This document shows, piece after piece, positions 9,442 through 17,917 of a stretch of 64,000 bases of DNA. The DNA lies in assembly GCA_023653055.1 (NCBI GenBank), contig JAMNXR010000009.1:62001-126000 (forward strand), read 5' to 3'. The DNA comes from Burkholderiaceae bacterium (GTDB lineage Bacteria > Pseudomonadota > Gammaproteobacteria > Burkholderiales > Burkholderiaceae_B). Below the pieces are notes generated by a model. It searched no databases, was not told the origin of the DNA, and saw only the letters and a list, made by a program, of their open reading frames with translations. Position 1 is the first letter of the stretch. Each line of letters begins with the position of its first letter. The position numbers and the translations under genes are program-made.

Positions 9442-9905
9442 TGGATGATTTTCAACTTACGCGTAACTTGGCCGGACGGCTGGTGTTGACCCTTGCCGAT
9501 GGCACCATGCATGAAGGGGTCATTCCTGTGCGTGCCTATCCCGTTCAGTCGCCCAAAGAGTTTGTTGCGTTGATGAGCACCGAGGGTAAAGAAGTGCTCT
9601 GGATTGAACGTCTCGCTGAGGTGCCTGAAGACGTCTGCGCGCTGATCAACGAAGAAATCGCCTCGCGCGATGTGATGCCTGTTATCCAGTCCCTTACCAA
9701 GGTCTCGACTTACTCAACGCCGAGTACTTGGGACGTTGTCACGGATCGAGGACCGACTAAATTTATCCTGAAAGGCGAGGAAGATATCCGTCGCTTGAGT
9801 GGTGGCACGCTCATCATCACGGATAGCCACGGACTGCGCTTTTATGTGGCAGACATGCAGCAACTCGACAAGCATAGTCGCCGCATTTTGGATCGTTTCC
9901 TTTAA
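9441..9905 (+). CDS. DUF1854 protein, partner of the cyanophycin-associated ABC transporter
   Basis: A 154-residue soluble protein of the DUF1854 family with no signal peptide or membrane helix. Its ATG uses the last A of the ABC gene's TAA stop, so translation is probably coupled. The middle (residues ~90-140) carries the family's conserved TSTWDVVTDRGPTKFILKGE-like region and a DSHGLRFYV segment. Biochemical function is unknown. The coupling suggests a cytosolic subunit or regulator of the transporter. Confidence 0.85.
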   Translation: MDDFQLTRNLAGRLVLTLADGTMHEGVIPVRAYPVQSPKEFVALMSTEGKEVLWIERLAEVPEDVCALINEEIASRDVMPVIQSLTKVSTYSTPSTWDVVTDRGPTKFILKGEEDIRRLSGGTLIITDSHGLRFYVADMQQLDKHSRRILDRFL

Positions 9906-9930
9906 AGAACTGCTTCCTATCAAACACGCC

Positions 9931-10923
9931 TCAAGTCAGTTTAATCAGCTGCTTACCAAAATTTTCACCTTTTAACAGGCCGACAAAGGCTTGTGGTGCA
10001 TTGACAAGTCCTTCTGTAATTGATTCCCGAAACTTGAGCTTTCCCTCAACGACTAACGCATAGAGGTTTTCTCTAATGGCGGGCCACGTTTGAAGTTTGT
10101 CCGACACAATAAAGCCTTGAATACGGATGCGGTTGATCAAAATGGAGCGAAGCGTGCGATAGGCATGCGGCGCGCGGTTGAACTCAGACACCATGCCGCA
10201 AAGCGCAATGCGCGAGGCAACGTTCATGTGCGTCAGCAGTGTTTCAAAAATTTCTCCGCCTACATTTTCAAACAAGCAGTCGATGCCAGCAGGTAATGCC
10301 GCTGCAAGTTCAGTGGCAAAATGCGCAGAACGATGATCGATACAGGTATCAAAGCCGAGCGCTTGCGTGACATAGCGGCATTTTTCTGGTCCACCCGCGA
10401 TGCCGACGACGCGACAGCCGTTCAACTTGGCGAGTTGTCCCACGACGCTACCTACAGCGCCGGATGCGGCATCTACCACCACGGTTTCGCCTTTTTGAGG
10501 TTGGCAAATATCAATGAGTCCGGTCCAGGCTGTAATGCCTGGCATACCGAGCACGCCCAAATAGGCGGAGGGGCTGACATGATCGGTACGAATCAAGGTG
10601 ACTGCACTGGCATCCACGGCCGCAAATAATTGCCAGCCAGTCGCCGCGAGCACAAAGTCGCCGACGCTGAAAGTAGGCGTATTGGAGGAGATGACCTGAC
10701 CGACGGTTGATCCCACCATGCATTCGCCCACATTGACGCTACGCGCGTAGGATTTAGCCTCTGAAATTCGACCTCGCATATAGGGGTCAAGCGACAGCCA
10801 ATGGTTTTGAATCAGGACTTGACCGGGCCTCGGGGAGGGGATGTCTGTTTCTATCAATGAAAAGTTGGCGGGTGTGACCCATCCATCGGGTCGGCTGACA
10901 AGGATGATTTGTTGGTTGCGCAT
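9931..10923 (-). CDS. NADP-dependent oxidoreductase, zinc-independent MDR family
   Basis: A 330-residue medium-chain reductase like leukotriene B4 12-hydroxydehydrogenase/CurA/YncB enzymes, which reduce the double bond of alpha,beta-unsaturated ketones or aldehydes with NADPH. Visible motifs include the N-terminal LSLDPYMRGRI, LGMPGITAW, and the nucleotide-binding segment VVDAASGAVGSVVGQLAK. No zinc-ligand Cys cluster is present. The ATG at 10923 gives the family's usual start; the frame remains open upstream to 11037. It converges on the DUF1854 gene, 25 bases apart. Confidence 0.88.
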   Translation of the reverse strand: MRNQQIILVSRPDGWVTPANFSLIETDIPSPRPGQVLIQNHWLSLDPYMRGRISEAKSYARSVNVGECMVGSTVGQVISSNTPTFSVGDFVLAATGWQLFAAVDASAVTLIRTDHVSPSAYLGVLGMPGITAWTGLIDICQPQKGETVVVDAASGAVGSVVGQLAKLNGCRVVGIAGGPEKCRYVTQALGFDTCIDHRSAHFATELAAALPAGIDCLFENVGGEIFETLLTHMNVASRIALCGMVSEFNRAPHAYRTLRSILINRIRIQGFIVSDKLQTWPAIRENLYALVVEGKLKFRESITEGLVNAPQAFVGLLKGENFGKQLIKLT

Positions 10924-11063
10924 CGGAGCGATATGTTTAGTGAAATATAGGGTATGCACTAGGCGGTGTGAGGCGTCGCGGAGTAGTAACTTTATACATT
11001 GATAATTCAGTATTCGCTGCAACTCGTTTCGAGACAATTAAACACCACAATGGGAGTTCCCAA

Positions 11064-11516
11064 ATGGCTATAAACCTAACCGTCAATGGCAAATCACACA
11101 GCATTGATGTAGATCCAAGTACCCCATTGCTGTGGGCGATTCGTGAACAAGTGGGTTTGACTGGAACGAAATACGGCTGCGGCGTGGCGCAATGTGGCGC
11201 CTGTACAGTGATACTCGACGGCCAAGCCATTCGCTCCTGCGTGATTCCTGTCGCTGCTGCCGCGGGCAAAAGTGTGCAGACGATTGAAGGTCTTGCGACC
11301 GATGGCAAGCTCACAAAGCTGCAGCAAGCGTGGATCGATCACCAGGTGCCACAGTGTGGTTTTTGTCAGTCAGGGATGTTGATGGCTGCTACAGATTTAT
11401 TGGCCAAAAACCCAAAGCCTACTGATGCGGACATCGATAAGGCAGTCACAAATATTTGTCGTTGCGGAAGTTTTCAAGAAGTTCGCGCCGCGATTCACTC
11501 AGTTGCTAAAGCTTAA
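11064..11516 (+). CDS. iorA: [2Fe-2S] subunit of a molybdenum hydroxylase (IorA-like)
   Basis: Small electron-transfer subunit of a xanthine-oxidase-family hydroxylase, 150 residues. It has the plant-type ferredoxin cluster ([11 protein letters not shown] with a later Cys) and the helical second cluster (CGFCQSGM and NICRCGS), as in isoquinoline 1-oxidoreductase alpha and aldehyde-oxidase small subunits. The start at 11064 is chosen because GGGAG lies 7 bases upstream and MAINLTVNG is the family's normal beginning. It is followed 11 bases later by the large subunit and then by sox genes. The substrate is unknown; the symbol reflects homology only. Confidence 0.9.
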   Translation: MAINLTVNGKSHSIDVDPSTPLLWAIREQVGLTGTKYGCGVAQCGACTVILDGQAIRSCVIPVAAAAGKSVQTIEGLATDGKLTKLQQAWIDHQVPQCGFCQSGMLMAATDLLAKNPKPTDADIDKAVTNICRCGSFQEVRAAIHSVAKA

Positions 11517-11527
11517 GGGGTCCTCAC

Positions 11528-13717
11528 ATGAATGCTCGCGTCCCGAATCCTTCCCGCAGACATTTTATTGTTGGCACAACTGCCGTCAGTACAGGTCTGG
11601 CTCTGGGCTTGCAGTTTCCTTTTAGTAGTCTGGCACAAGCTGCTGGCGCAACACCTGAAATCGGTGTGTGGGTCGTCATCAAGCCTGATGAAAAAGTCAT
11701 CGTGCGTGTTGTACGTTCAGAAATGGGTCAAGGCACGATTACAGGCTTGGCACAGATGGTTGCCGAAGAACTCGAATGTGACTGGAAAAATGTCACGACT
11801 GAATATCCGACCCCCGGTGAAAGTCTCAAGCTTAAAAACCCTTGGGGCTCATTTTCCACTGGCGGTAGTCGCGGTATTCGCACCTCTGAGCAGTATGTCC
11901 GTCAGGGCGGTGCCGCTGCCCGCATCATGCTTGTTCAGGCTGCCGCAGATGGCTGGAAAGTGCCGGTCGCCGAGTGTCAAGTGTCTGAGGGTGTGATTAC
12001 ACACAAGGCGACTGGACGTAAAACAACGTATGGCAAAGTCGCGGAAGCGGCCTCCAAGTTGTCCGTGCCCAAAGACATTCCTCTGAAAGATCCTAAAGAC
12101 TGGAAAATTATCGGTAAGTCGGTGCAGCGTATTGATACGTTTGCTGACAAAGTCACCGGCAAGCAGGTTTACGGGATGGACTTGGTGCTGCCGGGCATGT
12201 TGGTGGCCACCATTAAGCAGTCCCCCGTTTTTGGCGGCAAGATCAAAAGCTTTGATGCTAGCAAAGTATTGAGCATGAAAGGCGTCAAGAAAGTGGTGCA
12301 AGTCAGTGACTCGTCTGTCGCGGTTGTGGCCGATACGTTCTGGGTCGCCAAAACGGCAATGGATGCCTTGCCCATCGTTTGGGATGAGGGTCCAAATGCA
12401 AAAGTCTCGAGCGCTTCGATTGCAGCCATGCTCAAAGAGGGTTTGACGGCGGAACAGGCTTTTGTTGGCAATCAGCGTGGCGATACTAAAGCTGCATTGA
12501 CTGGCGCGGCTAAGAAAATCGAATCCACTTATTTCTATCCCTTCCTGAATCACGCTCCAATGGAAGTGATGAACGCGACGGCCAAGTGGACACCAGAGCG
12601 TTGCGAGGCCTGGGTCCCAACTCAGGATGGCGAGGCCTCATTGGCTGCGGTGATCGCGGCCTCTGGTTTGCCAGCGGATAAGTGCGATGTTTACAAAATC
12701 AATTTGGGCGGTGGTTTCGGTCGTCGAGGTGCCTTCCAGGACTACACTACACAGGCTGTCAATATCGCCAAGCAAATGCCTGGTGTGCCAGTCAAACTGA
12801 TCTGGACACGCGAAGAAGATATGACGCAGGGACGCTACCATCCCGTCATGATGTGCAAAATGACGGGCGCGTTTGATGCAAACAAAAAACTGACCGGTGT
12901 GCATATGCGTTTGTCTGGCCAGTCGATTTTGGCGGCTGTGCGTCCAGCGATTGTGGAAAAAGACAAAGGCCGTGATATTTTAGTTTTTCAGGGTCTCATG
13001 GAAGGCGGCGAGCACTCTATTGGTTATGAGTTCCCCAATCAGTTGATCGATCACGCGATGCGCAATACACACGTGCCTCCAGGCTTCTGGCGCGGTGTGA
13101 ACGTTAACCAAAACGCGATTTTCATCGAGTGCTTTATGGACGAGCTCGCGCATGAAGCCGGTATGGACCCCGTTGCATTCCGCCGTCAATACATGGCCAA
13201 GTTCCCCCGCAACTTAGCGGCGCTCAATGCTGTCGCCGATGGAATCGGTTGGAGCAAGCCAGCGCCTAAGGGTGTCCATCGCGGCGTGGCGCAAATGATG
13301 TCATTTGGCAGCTATGTGGCCGCAGCCTGCGAGCTTTCTGTGACGGACGGTACCAAAGTCAAGATCCACCGCATTGTGGCGGCAACTGATTGTGGTTATG
13401 CCGTCAATCCCGCTCAAATTGAACGTCAAGTTTCGGGATCTTTTGTCTACGGCTTGTCCGCTTTGTTTGAAGAAGAGTGCACAATCAAAGACGGGCGCGT
13501 TGAACAAAAGAACTTTGATACCTTTAATTCAATTCGCCTCAAACAGATGCCTAAGGTTGAAACGATCATTATTCAAGGTGGTGGTAAGGCTTGGGGCGGT
13601 ATTGGTGAGCCAACCATCAGCGTGGCTGCTCCTGCCGTATTGAATGCAATCTTTGCCGCAACGGGTAAGCGTTTGCGTGACGTACCTTTGAAAAATAGTG
13701 GCATGACGTTGGTATGA
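11528..13717 (+). CDS. iorB: Molybdopterin-binding large subunit (IorB-like), Tat-exported
   Basis: Catalytic subunit of a molybdenum hydroxylase, 729 residues, single-polypeptide form lacking an FAD domain. The N-terminus has a twin-arginine signal (SRRHFIVG followed by a hydrophobic stretch), so the complex should act in the periplasm. Molybdopterin-contact motifs include GGGFGRRG and the C-terminal GGIGEPT, whose Glu is the usual active-site base. Relatives hydroxylate N-heterocycles or oxidise aldehydes and pass electrons to a cytochrome c. Here soxX starts inside its stop codon (ATGA, 13714-13717), so a SoxAX-type cytochrome is a plausible electron acceptor. That pairing is inference. 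Confidence 0.9.
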   Translation: MNARVPNPSRRHFIVGTTAVSTGLALGLQFPFSSLAQAAGATPEIGVWVVIKPDEKVIVRVVRSEMGQGTITGLAQMVAEELECDWKNVTTEYPTPGESLKLKNPWGSFSTGGSRGIRTSEQYVRQGGAAARIMLVQAAADGWKVPVAECQVSEGVITHKATGRKTTYGKVAEAASKLSVPKDIPLKDPKDWKIIGKSVQRIDTFADKVTGKQVYGMDLVLPGMLVATIKQSPVFGGKIKSFDASKVLSMKGVKKVVQVSDSSVAVVADTFWVAKTAMDALPIVWDEGPNAKVSSASIAAMLKEGLTAEQAFVGNQRGDTKAALTGAAKKIESTYFYPFLNHAPMEVMNATAKWTPERCEAWVPTQDGEASLAAVIAASGLPADKCDVYKINLGGGFGRRGAFQDYTTQAVNIAKQMPGVPVKLIWTREEDMTQGRYHPVMMCKMTGAFDANKKLTGVHMRLSGQSILAAVRPAIVEKDKGRDILVFQGLMEGGEHSIGYEFPNQLIDHAMRNTHVPPGFWRGVNVNQNAIFIECFMDELAHEAGMDPVAFRRQYMAKFPRNLAALNAVADGIGWSKPAPKGVHRGVAQMMSFGSYVAAACELSVTDGTKVKIHRIVAATDCGYAVNPAQIERQVSGSFVYGLSALFEEECTIKDGRVEQKNFDTFNSIRLKQMPKVETIIIQGGGKAWGGIGEPTISVAAPAVLNAIFAATGKRLRDVPLKNSGMTLV

Positions 13718-14169
13718 CGTTTAGAGTGATTGGGTGGTGGCTAAAGATTGGCCTTGTTTTTTTAGTACCCCCCATCACTCTTGCTCAGCCAGTCGGATCA
13801 AACACGGTTGAGGGGGAGGTCATTGTTGACTCCCTCTCGGGTGTGCCAGGAGATCCCGTACGTGGCCGAGCGATTGTCCTAAGCCGTCAAAGCGGGCTGT
13901 GTATTTTGTGTCATAGTGGTCCATTCCCTGAGGAACGTTTTCAAGGCAATCTGGCACCCGATTTAGCGATAAGTGCTGCTAGACTGTCTGAAAGTCAGTT
14001 GCGGGCGAGGCTGGTAGATGCCCGCCGTTTTAATCCAGACACGATCATGCCGCCTTATTTCACCAAGGATCATGGCACGCGGGTTGCGCCTCAATTCGCC
14101 GACAAGACCTTGTTAAGTGCGCAGGAAATCGAGGATGTTTTGGCATTCTTAATGAGTTTAAAACCATGA
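13714..14169 (+). CDS. soxX: SoxX-like monoheme cytochrome c
   Basis: Periplasmic c-type cytochrome of 151 residues: a hydrophobic N-terminal signal (cleavage near LAQP), one heme site CILCH (63-67), and the DTIMPPYF segment supplying a Met ligand near residue 112, followed by the SoxX-like C-terminus LSAQEIEDVLAFLMSLKP. In the sulfur-oxidising system SoxX pairs with SoxA to attach thiosulfate to SoxY. It overlaps iorB by 4 bases and soxY by 4 bases. A generic class I cytochrome was considered, but soxY, soxZ and soxA follow at once. Confidence 0.88.
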   Translation: MTFRVIGWWLKIGLVFLVPPITLAQPVGSNTVEGEVIVDSLSGVPGDPVRGRAIVLSRQSGLCILCHSGPFPEERFQGNLAPDLAISAARLSESQLRARLVDARRFNPDTIMPPYFTKDHGTRVAPQFADKTLLSAQEIEDVLAFLMSLKP

Positions 14170-14618
14170 GCACAAACCGTAGAACCTTTATCGCTGCAAT
14201 CGGGACCGTCAGCCTCATCCCTTGGCTCAAGACGCATGCAACGGTCTCCGAAGCATCCGAAGCCATTCAAAAAATAGTTGGAAACAAACCGCTGCAAGAC
14301 GGTCGTGTCACGCTCGATATCTCCCCTTTAGTAGAAAATGGCAATCTTGTCCCCATCAGCGTATTGGTGGATAGCCCAATGACGCAGGCAGACCATGTCA
14401 AAGCGGTGCATGTGATTTCCGAAGGCAATCCTCTTCCTAGTGTGGTGAGCTTTTATTTCGGTGCACGTGCTGGCCGCGCTGTGGTTAGTACGCGGATACG
14501 GTTATTGACGTCTCAGCGCTTGTGGGCGATTGCCGAAATGAATGATGGCTCATTTTGGCAGGGGCATGCCAATACACTCGTTACGCTTGCTGCCTGTACA
14601 GAGGACATATTGATATGA
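14166..14618 (+). CDS. soxY: SoxY-like sulfur carrier subunit with atypical C-terminus
   Basis: 150-residue SoxY homologue with a Tat signal (NRRTFIA plus hydrophobic segment), the conserved NLVPISVLVDSPM region and the beta-sandwich core. Canonical SoxY ends in GGCGG, where the flexible-arm Cys carries the sulfur substrate. Here the tail reads TLAACTEDILI: one Cys remains at the matching place, but the flanking glycines are Ala and Thr and six residues follow. Sulfur-carrier function is therefore uncertain. The start overlaps soxX by 4 bases and the stop overlaps soxZ by 4 (ATGA at 14615). Confidence 0.85.
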   Translation: MSTNRRTFIAAIGTVSLIPWLKTHATVSEASEAIQKIVGNKPLQDGRVTLDISPLVENGNLVPISVLVDSPMTQADHVKAVHVISEGNPLPSVVSFYFGARAGRAVVSTRIRLLTSQRLWAIAEMNDGSFWQGHANTLVTLAACTEDILI

Positions 14619-14947
14619 GTAAAACTTCGCGCACAGTCGTCTCCATGGCAAAGACCGCGACGCGGGGCGAGGTTGTTCCGATTCGCGTGATTGTCCAGCA
14701 CGATATGGAGTCTGGCTTTAGACACACCGATCGAGGCGTGCGGGTCCCCAGAGATATCATCCGTGACTTTGTCTGCACCTATGATGGCGTAGAGGTATTT
14801 CGTGCTGAGTTGCATCCTGCTGTTGGCGCGAACCCGACTTTCAGTTTTTTCACTGTCGCGACCCAAACTGGAACGCTTGAGTTTAAATGGAAGGGCGACA
14901 ACGGCTATGCCTCCAGTGTGTCTAGCCAACTGACGGTCACGGGATAG
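14615..14947 (+). CDS. soxZ: SoxZ, partner of SoxY
   Basis: 110-residue SoxZ protein, leaderless as usual because it is co-exported with Tat-dependent SoxY. The diagnostic HDMESGFR segment near residue 30 and the C-terminal FKWKGDNG region are present. The ATG overlaps the soxY stop (ATGA), which decides the start over an upstream in-frame ATG at 14555 that lies deep in soxY. Forms the SoxYZ carrier complex. Confidence 0.92.
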   Translation: MSKTSRTVVSMAKTATRGEVVPIRVIVQHDMESGFRHTDRGVRVPRDIIRDFVCTYDGVEVFRAELHPAVGANPTFSFFTVATQTGTLEFKWKGDNGYASSVSSQLTVTG

Positions 14948-14975
14948 CGTGCGTCTGTTTTCAAGGGCGGCGGTC

Positions 14976-15782
14976 ATGCGCGCGTTGGGGTTATTCTTAC
15001 TCTTGGCCTACGTTTTTTTAGGTGGGCAAACGGTACAAGCTCAAACATCGCTTGATTCTGCATCAGCAAGCTTGTCAAAGACGCCAGATAAACGCCAATC
15101 TAGTTATTGGCTGATGTCACCTCAAACCCGTGCGATGCAGGACGATGAAGCACTCAATCCCGCAACCTTTTGGGTATTGGACGGGCAAACGCTTTGGAAT
15201 ACGCCTGCAGGCAATAAAAATATCTCCTGTGCGCAGTGCCATGGAGATGCTGCCGTCTCAATGAAGGGCGTTGCCGCGAGTTTTCCAAAAATGGTGCATA
15301 AAACATTGTTGAGCCTGGAAGGTCAAATCAACATGTGTCGCCAAAACAAGCAAGAGGCTGCTCCGTTTGCGCTTGAAAGCAAACCCTTATTATCGATGGC
15401 AAGTTATCTGGGCAATGTTTCCAAAGGCATGCCGATTACAGTCGAACGAACAGCTAGCAATGCCGTTGATCTCGATGCAGGTCAGCGTTTATTTGAGCAG
15501 CGTATTGGGCAGCTCAATTTATCTTGTGCACAATGCCACGCAGAGCGGGCGGGCCTCAAACTCGGTGGCAATCTCATTCCCGAAGCGCATCCCAACGGCT
15601 ATCCGATTTACAGGCTCGAATGGCAGACAGTCGGATCGTTACAGCGGCGTTTGCGAAACTGCATGACCGGCGTGCGTGCTGAGCCATACGCTTTAGGTGC
15701 TCAGGAGTTAGTGCAGCTTGAACTCTTTTTGATGTGGCGCGCACGTGGAATGCCGCTTGAAACGCCTGGTGTGCGGCCTTAG
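14976..15782 (+). CDS. soxA: SoxA diheme cytochrome c
   Basis: Catalytic subunit of the SoxAX L-cysteine S-thiosulfotransferase. It has a signal peptide ending near VQAQ and two heme sites (CAQCH twice, at 15228-15242 and 15525-15539). RNCMTGVRAEP near the C-terminus carries the conserved active-site Cys. The ATG at 14976 has AAGGG 8 bases upstream; a GTG start at 14949 would add nine residues. This is the diheme type. It is the last gene of the iorAB-soxXYZA operon and overlaps the convergent phosphatase gene by 4 bases. No soxB, soxC or soxD lies in the window. Confidence 0.92.
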   Translation: MRALGLFLLLAYVFLGGQTVQAQTSLDSASASLSKTPDKRQSSYWLMSPQTRAMQDDEALNPATFWVLDGQTLWNTPAGNKNISCAQCHGDAAVSMKGVAASFPKMVHKTLLSLEGQINMCRQNKQEAAPFALESKPLLSMASYLGNVSKGMPITVERTASNAVDLDAGQRLFEQRIGQLNLSCAQCHAERAGLKLGGNLIPEAHPNGYPIYRLEWQTVGSLQRRLRNCMTGVRAEPYALGAQELVQLELFLMWRARGMPLETPGVRP

Positions 15783-16393
15783 CCACCCGACAGGCTGTGT
15801 TCACCCTCGGCGAGTCCAGTACCCACCAGATGCACCGTGCAGTTCACAAGCTCAGCTCGATGGGGCGAATGCGCGGAGACTGTTGTCAGCGAAGTGTTAC
15901 CAATGCGCTCTGGAATGCGGTGATGACCGAGCTCGATATTGTTTTCTAGCAGTGCTTTGATGACTAAGCCGTGGCTGACGACAACAAGGGGTCCATCCAG
16001 ACGCGCTCTAAGTTCGGCTGCAAAGCGCAATGCTTGGGTAGCACGCGCGTGAAAGTCGGCCATCGACTCTCCATTGGCAGGCGCTTCGAGCATTTCCATT
16101 GCGTTAAAGCTTAATGAGTCATGCGGACGTCCGCGCAGGTCGCCAAAATTACGCTCCCATAATAATTCTGTAGGGACGGGCGTGAGTCCGGTGTGACGGC
16201 TAATCGCCTCTGCCGTCTGCCATGCGCGCGGCATATCGCTCGCTAAGATCGCAGCGGGTTTGAGTGCGCACACGCGTTTAGCCATATGCTCCGCTTGCTC
16301 CAGGCCGCGTGGGGCCAAGGGTGTGTCGGCAGGCTGTATCGTACGTGCTGCGTTGAGCAGTGTTTCACCGTGGCGAATAAAGATAATCGACAT
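15779..16393 (-). CDS. Histidine phosphatase family protein
   Basis: 204-residue phosphoglycerate-mutase-like phosphatase with the N-terminal phosphohistidine motif IRHGETL (His 8), the second Arg region (DMPRAWQTA) and the C-terminal VVSHGLVIK carrying the second His. The ATG at 16393 has AAGGAAG 5 bases upstream. The substrate is unknown; relatives include CobC-type phosphatases and broad-specificity GpmB. It lies last in a minus-strand run behind an M23 peptidase and dsbB. Confidence 0.9.
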   Translation of the reverse strand: MSIIFIRHGETLLNAARTIQPADTPLAPRGLEQAEHMAKRVCALKPAAILASDMPRAWQTAEAISRHTGLTPVPTELLWERNFGDLRGRPHDSLSFNAMEMLEAPANGESMADFHARATQALRFAAELRARLDGPLVVVSHGLVIKALLENNIELGHHRIPERIGNTSLTTVSAHSPHRAELVNCTVHLVGTGLAEGEHSLSGG

Positions 16394-16424
16394 TGCTTCT
16401 TCCTTGAGCTCACTGCGTTGAGGA

Positions 16425-17297
16425 TTAGGGCGTAAACATACCGATAAAAATTGCAGGATCAACGCGTGCATCATTGAGGCTGACGTTCCAGTGGAGATGC
16501 GCGCCGGTTACACGGCCCGTTGCTCCGACTTTACCCAGTACTTGACCGCGCGCCAACGATGCTCCGGGTTTAACATCGATTGACGATAAGTGACAAAACA
16601 TACTGATCATGCCTTGACCGTGATCGACAAATACAGTTTTGCCATTAAAAAAATAATCACCGACCAAAATGACGCGTCCAGCAGCGGGCGCTTGAACAGG
16701 TGTGCCTGTTGGTACGGCAAAATCAAGTCCAGAGTGCGGCGCACGGGGTTGATCATTAAAAAAACGCTTGAGTCCAAACGGGCTTGATAATGGGCCTTTG
16801 ACCGGTTTATCTAACAGTAAATTGCTGGGCTGCTGTGCGCTAAATACTTGATAGGCATCGTCTTGCAGTTTTTTCTCACGTTCGTATCGCGCGAGGTCTG
16901 CTGGACTGAGGTCGACATGCTTATTTGTTTTGAGCGTAATGCGCTGCTCACGATATTTTTTGTCGCCGACAGTAAAGGAGAATGTCGATTTTTTCCCGCC
17001 CTGTAGAACCTCAAGATTTTGGGATCCTAGAGGGGCTGAAAGCGGGATACCCACTACGGCAACCCAACTTCCTGTTTCTGTACGTGAGACGAGCACAGGT
17101 TTGTCCAAGTAGCGGGCGGTGGGCGGAGGAGCGTTGTTGCTTTGTTTGGCTCCGGCAATCTCGACGATTGCAACACCCCCGGGCACGGGCTGATGTAATA
17201 GCTGGCGCTGAGCAGCAGTTAAGATTTCAGCGCGAGCGCACAGCGGTGACAGGATCGCTGCAAAGGCAACGAGTAACCACAGCACGCGAGTGTTCAT
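16425..17297 (-). CDS. Periplasmic M23-family peptidase (LytM domain)
   Basis: 290-residue exported zinc endopeptidase-like protein. The ATG at 17297 starts a good Sec signal peptide ending in ARA. The N-terminal half (~25-150) is a beta-rich domain seen in M23 proteins that act on peptidoglycan. The C-terminal domain has the metal ligands HSGLDFAVP (HxxxD), VFVDHGQG and AHLHW (HxH), so it should be catalytically active. The gene overlaps no neighbour when started here, ending 32 bases before the phosphatase. Confidence 0.9.
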   Translation of the reverse strand: MNTRVLWLLVAFAAILSPLCARAEILTAAQRQLLHQPVPGGVAIVEIAGAKQSNNAPPPTARYLDKPVLVSRTETGSWVAVVGIPLSAPLGSQNLEVLQGGKKSTFSFTVGDKKYREQRITLKTNKHVDLSPADLARYEREKKLQDDAYQVFSAQQPSNLLLDKPVKGPLSSPFGLKRFFNDQPRAPHSGLDFAVPTGTPVQAPAAGRVILVGDYFFNGKTVFVDHGQGMISMFCHLSSIDVKPGASLARGQVLGKVGATGRVTGAHLHWNVSLNDARVDPAIFIGMFTP

Positions 17298-17311
17298 GAC
17301 GGAAACAAAAC

Positions 17312-17908
17312 TCAAAACCAAAATTTCCAAAGATACTCTGTGGGGTTGTCAGGGCATGCACCAAACTGACACACCATGAGAGCGCTGATGAGATTGGCGA
17401 CGGCAATTAGCAAAAACAGACCAATTAAAACGGCAGCAATCCGTTTGTTCAGTTGCGGGGGGCTGGATAGTTGAACGCGGGGCTCAGAGAGTTGATTGCG
17501 ATCCAGACATAGCATTACAGCGCAAAACACCATCATGACGACAAAGGAAATAAAACCCCAGGTATAAAAGTGCAGTCCAAAGAGCGTCGAGCCGTAACCG
17601 GTATCACCCGGCGCAATATGCAGCAGGATTTGTCGGCCAGAGGCCGTAGCGCCTCCAAGCGCAGAGGCGAGAATGATGGCGTAGTGCACGGGAGATGCGC
17701 CAAAGCGAACATTGAGCATCATGCCGATGCCTGCGAGCGTCAGCGCGACGCGTTGCAGTTGGCAGAGCGGGCAGGGGAGTTCATTGAAAACAATCTGCCA
17801 GTACAGCGCTTCGAGCAGGGAGCCGCATACTGCCGCCAACGCAAAGGCGTTGAGCCAGAAAGACAGGCCTTGGCCGGAGGAGTTTTGTGAACGACTTGAA
17901 TAGTCCAT
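17312..17908 (-). CDS. dsbB: DsbB-type disulfide bond formation protein, variant
   Basis: 198-residue inner-membrane protein with about four helices plus a fifth hydrophobic stretch near 158-178. The first periplasmic Cys pair is PCPLCQ (Cys 46 and 49), as in DsbB, which passes electrons from DsbA to quinone. The second periplasmic loop (~95-115) has no Cys; instead a Cys pair sits at the extreme C-terminus (CQFGAC, 180 and 185). This layout and the adjacent DUF5993 gene mark a DsbB subfamily seen in Burkholderiales. Whether it oxidises a general DsbA is unclear. Confidence 0.85.
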   Translation of the reverse strand: MDYSSRSQNSSGQGLSFWLNAFALAAVCGSLLEALYWQIVFNELPCPLCQLQRVALTLAGIGMMLNVRFGASPVHYAIILASALGGATASGRQILLHIAPGDTGYGSTLFGLHFYTWGFISFVVMMVFCAVMLCLDRNQLSEPRVQLSSPPQLNKRIAAVLIGLFLLIAVANLISALMVCQFGACPDNPTEYLWKFWF

Positions 17909-17917
17909 GACCGACCT

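Noticed and set aside
14949-14975. GTG at 14949 as soxA start
   Set aside because: Possible, but the ATG at 14976 has a better ribosome site and gives a cleaner signal peptide.
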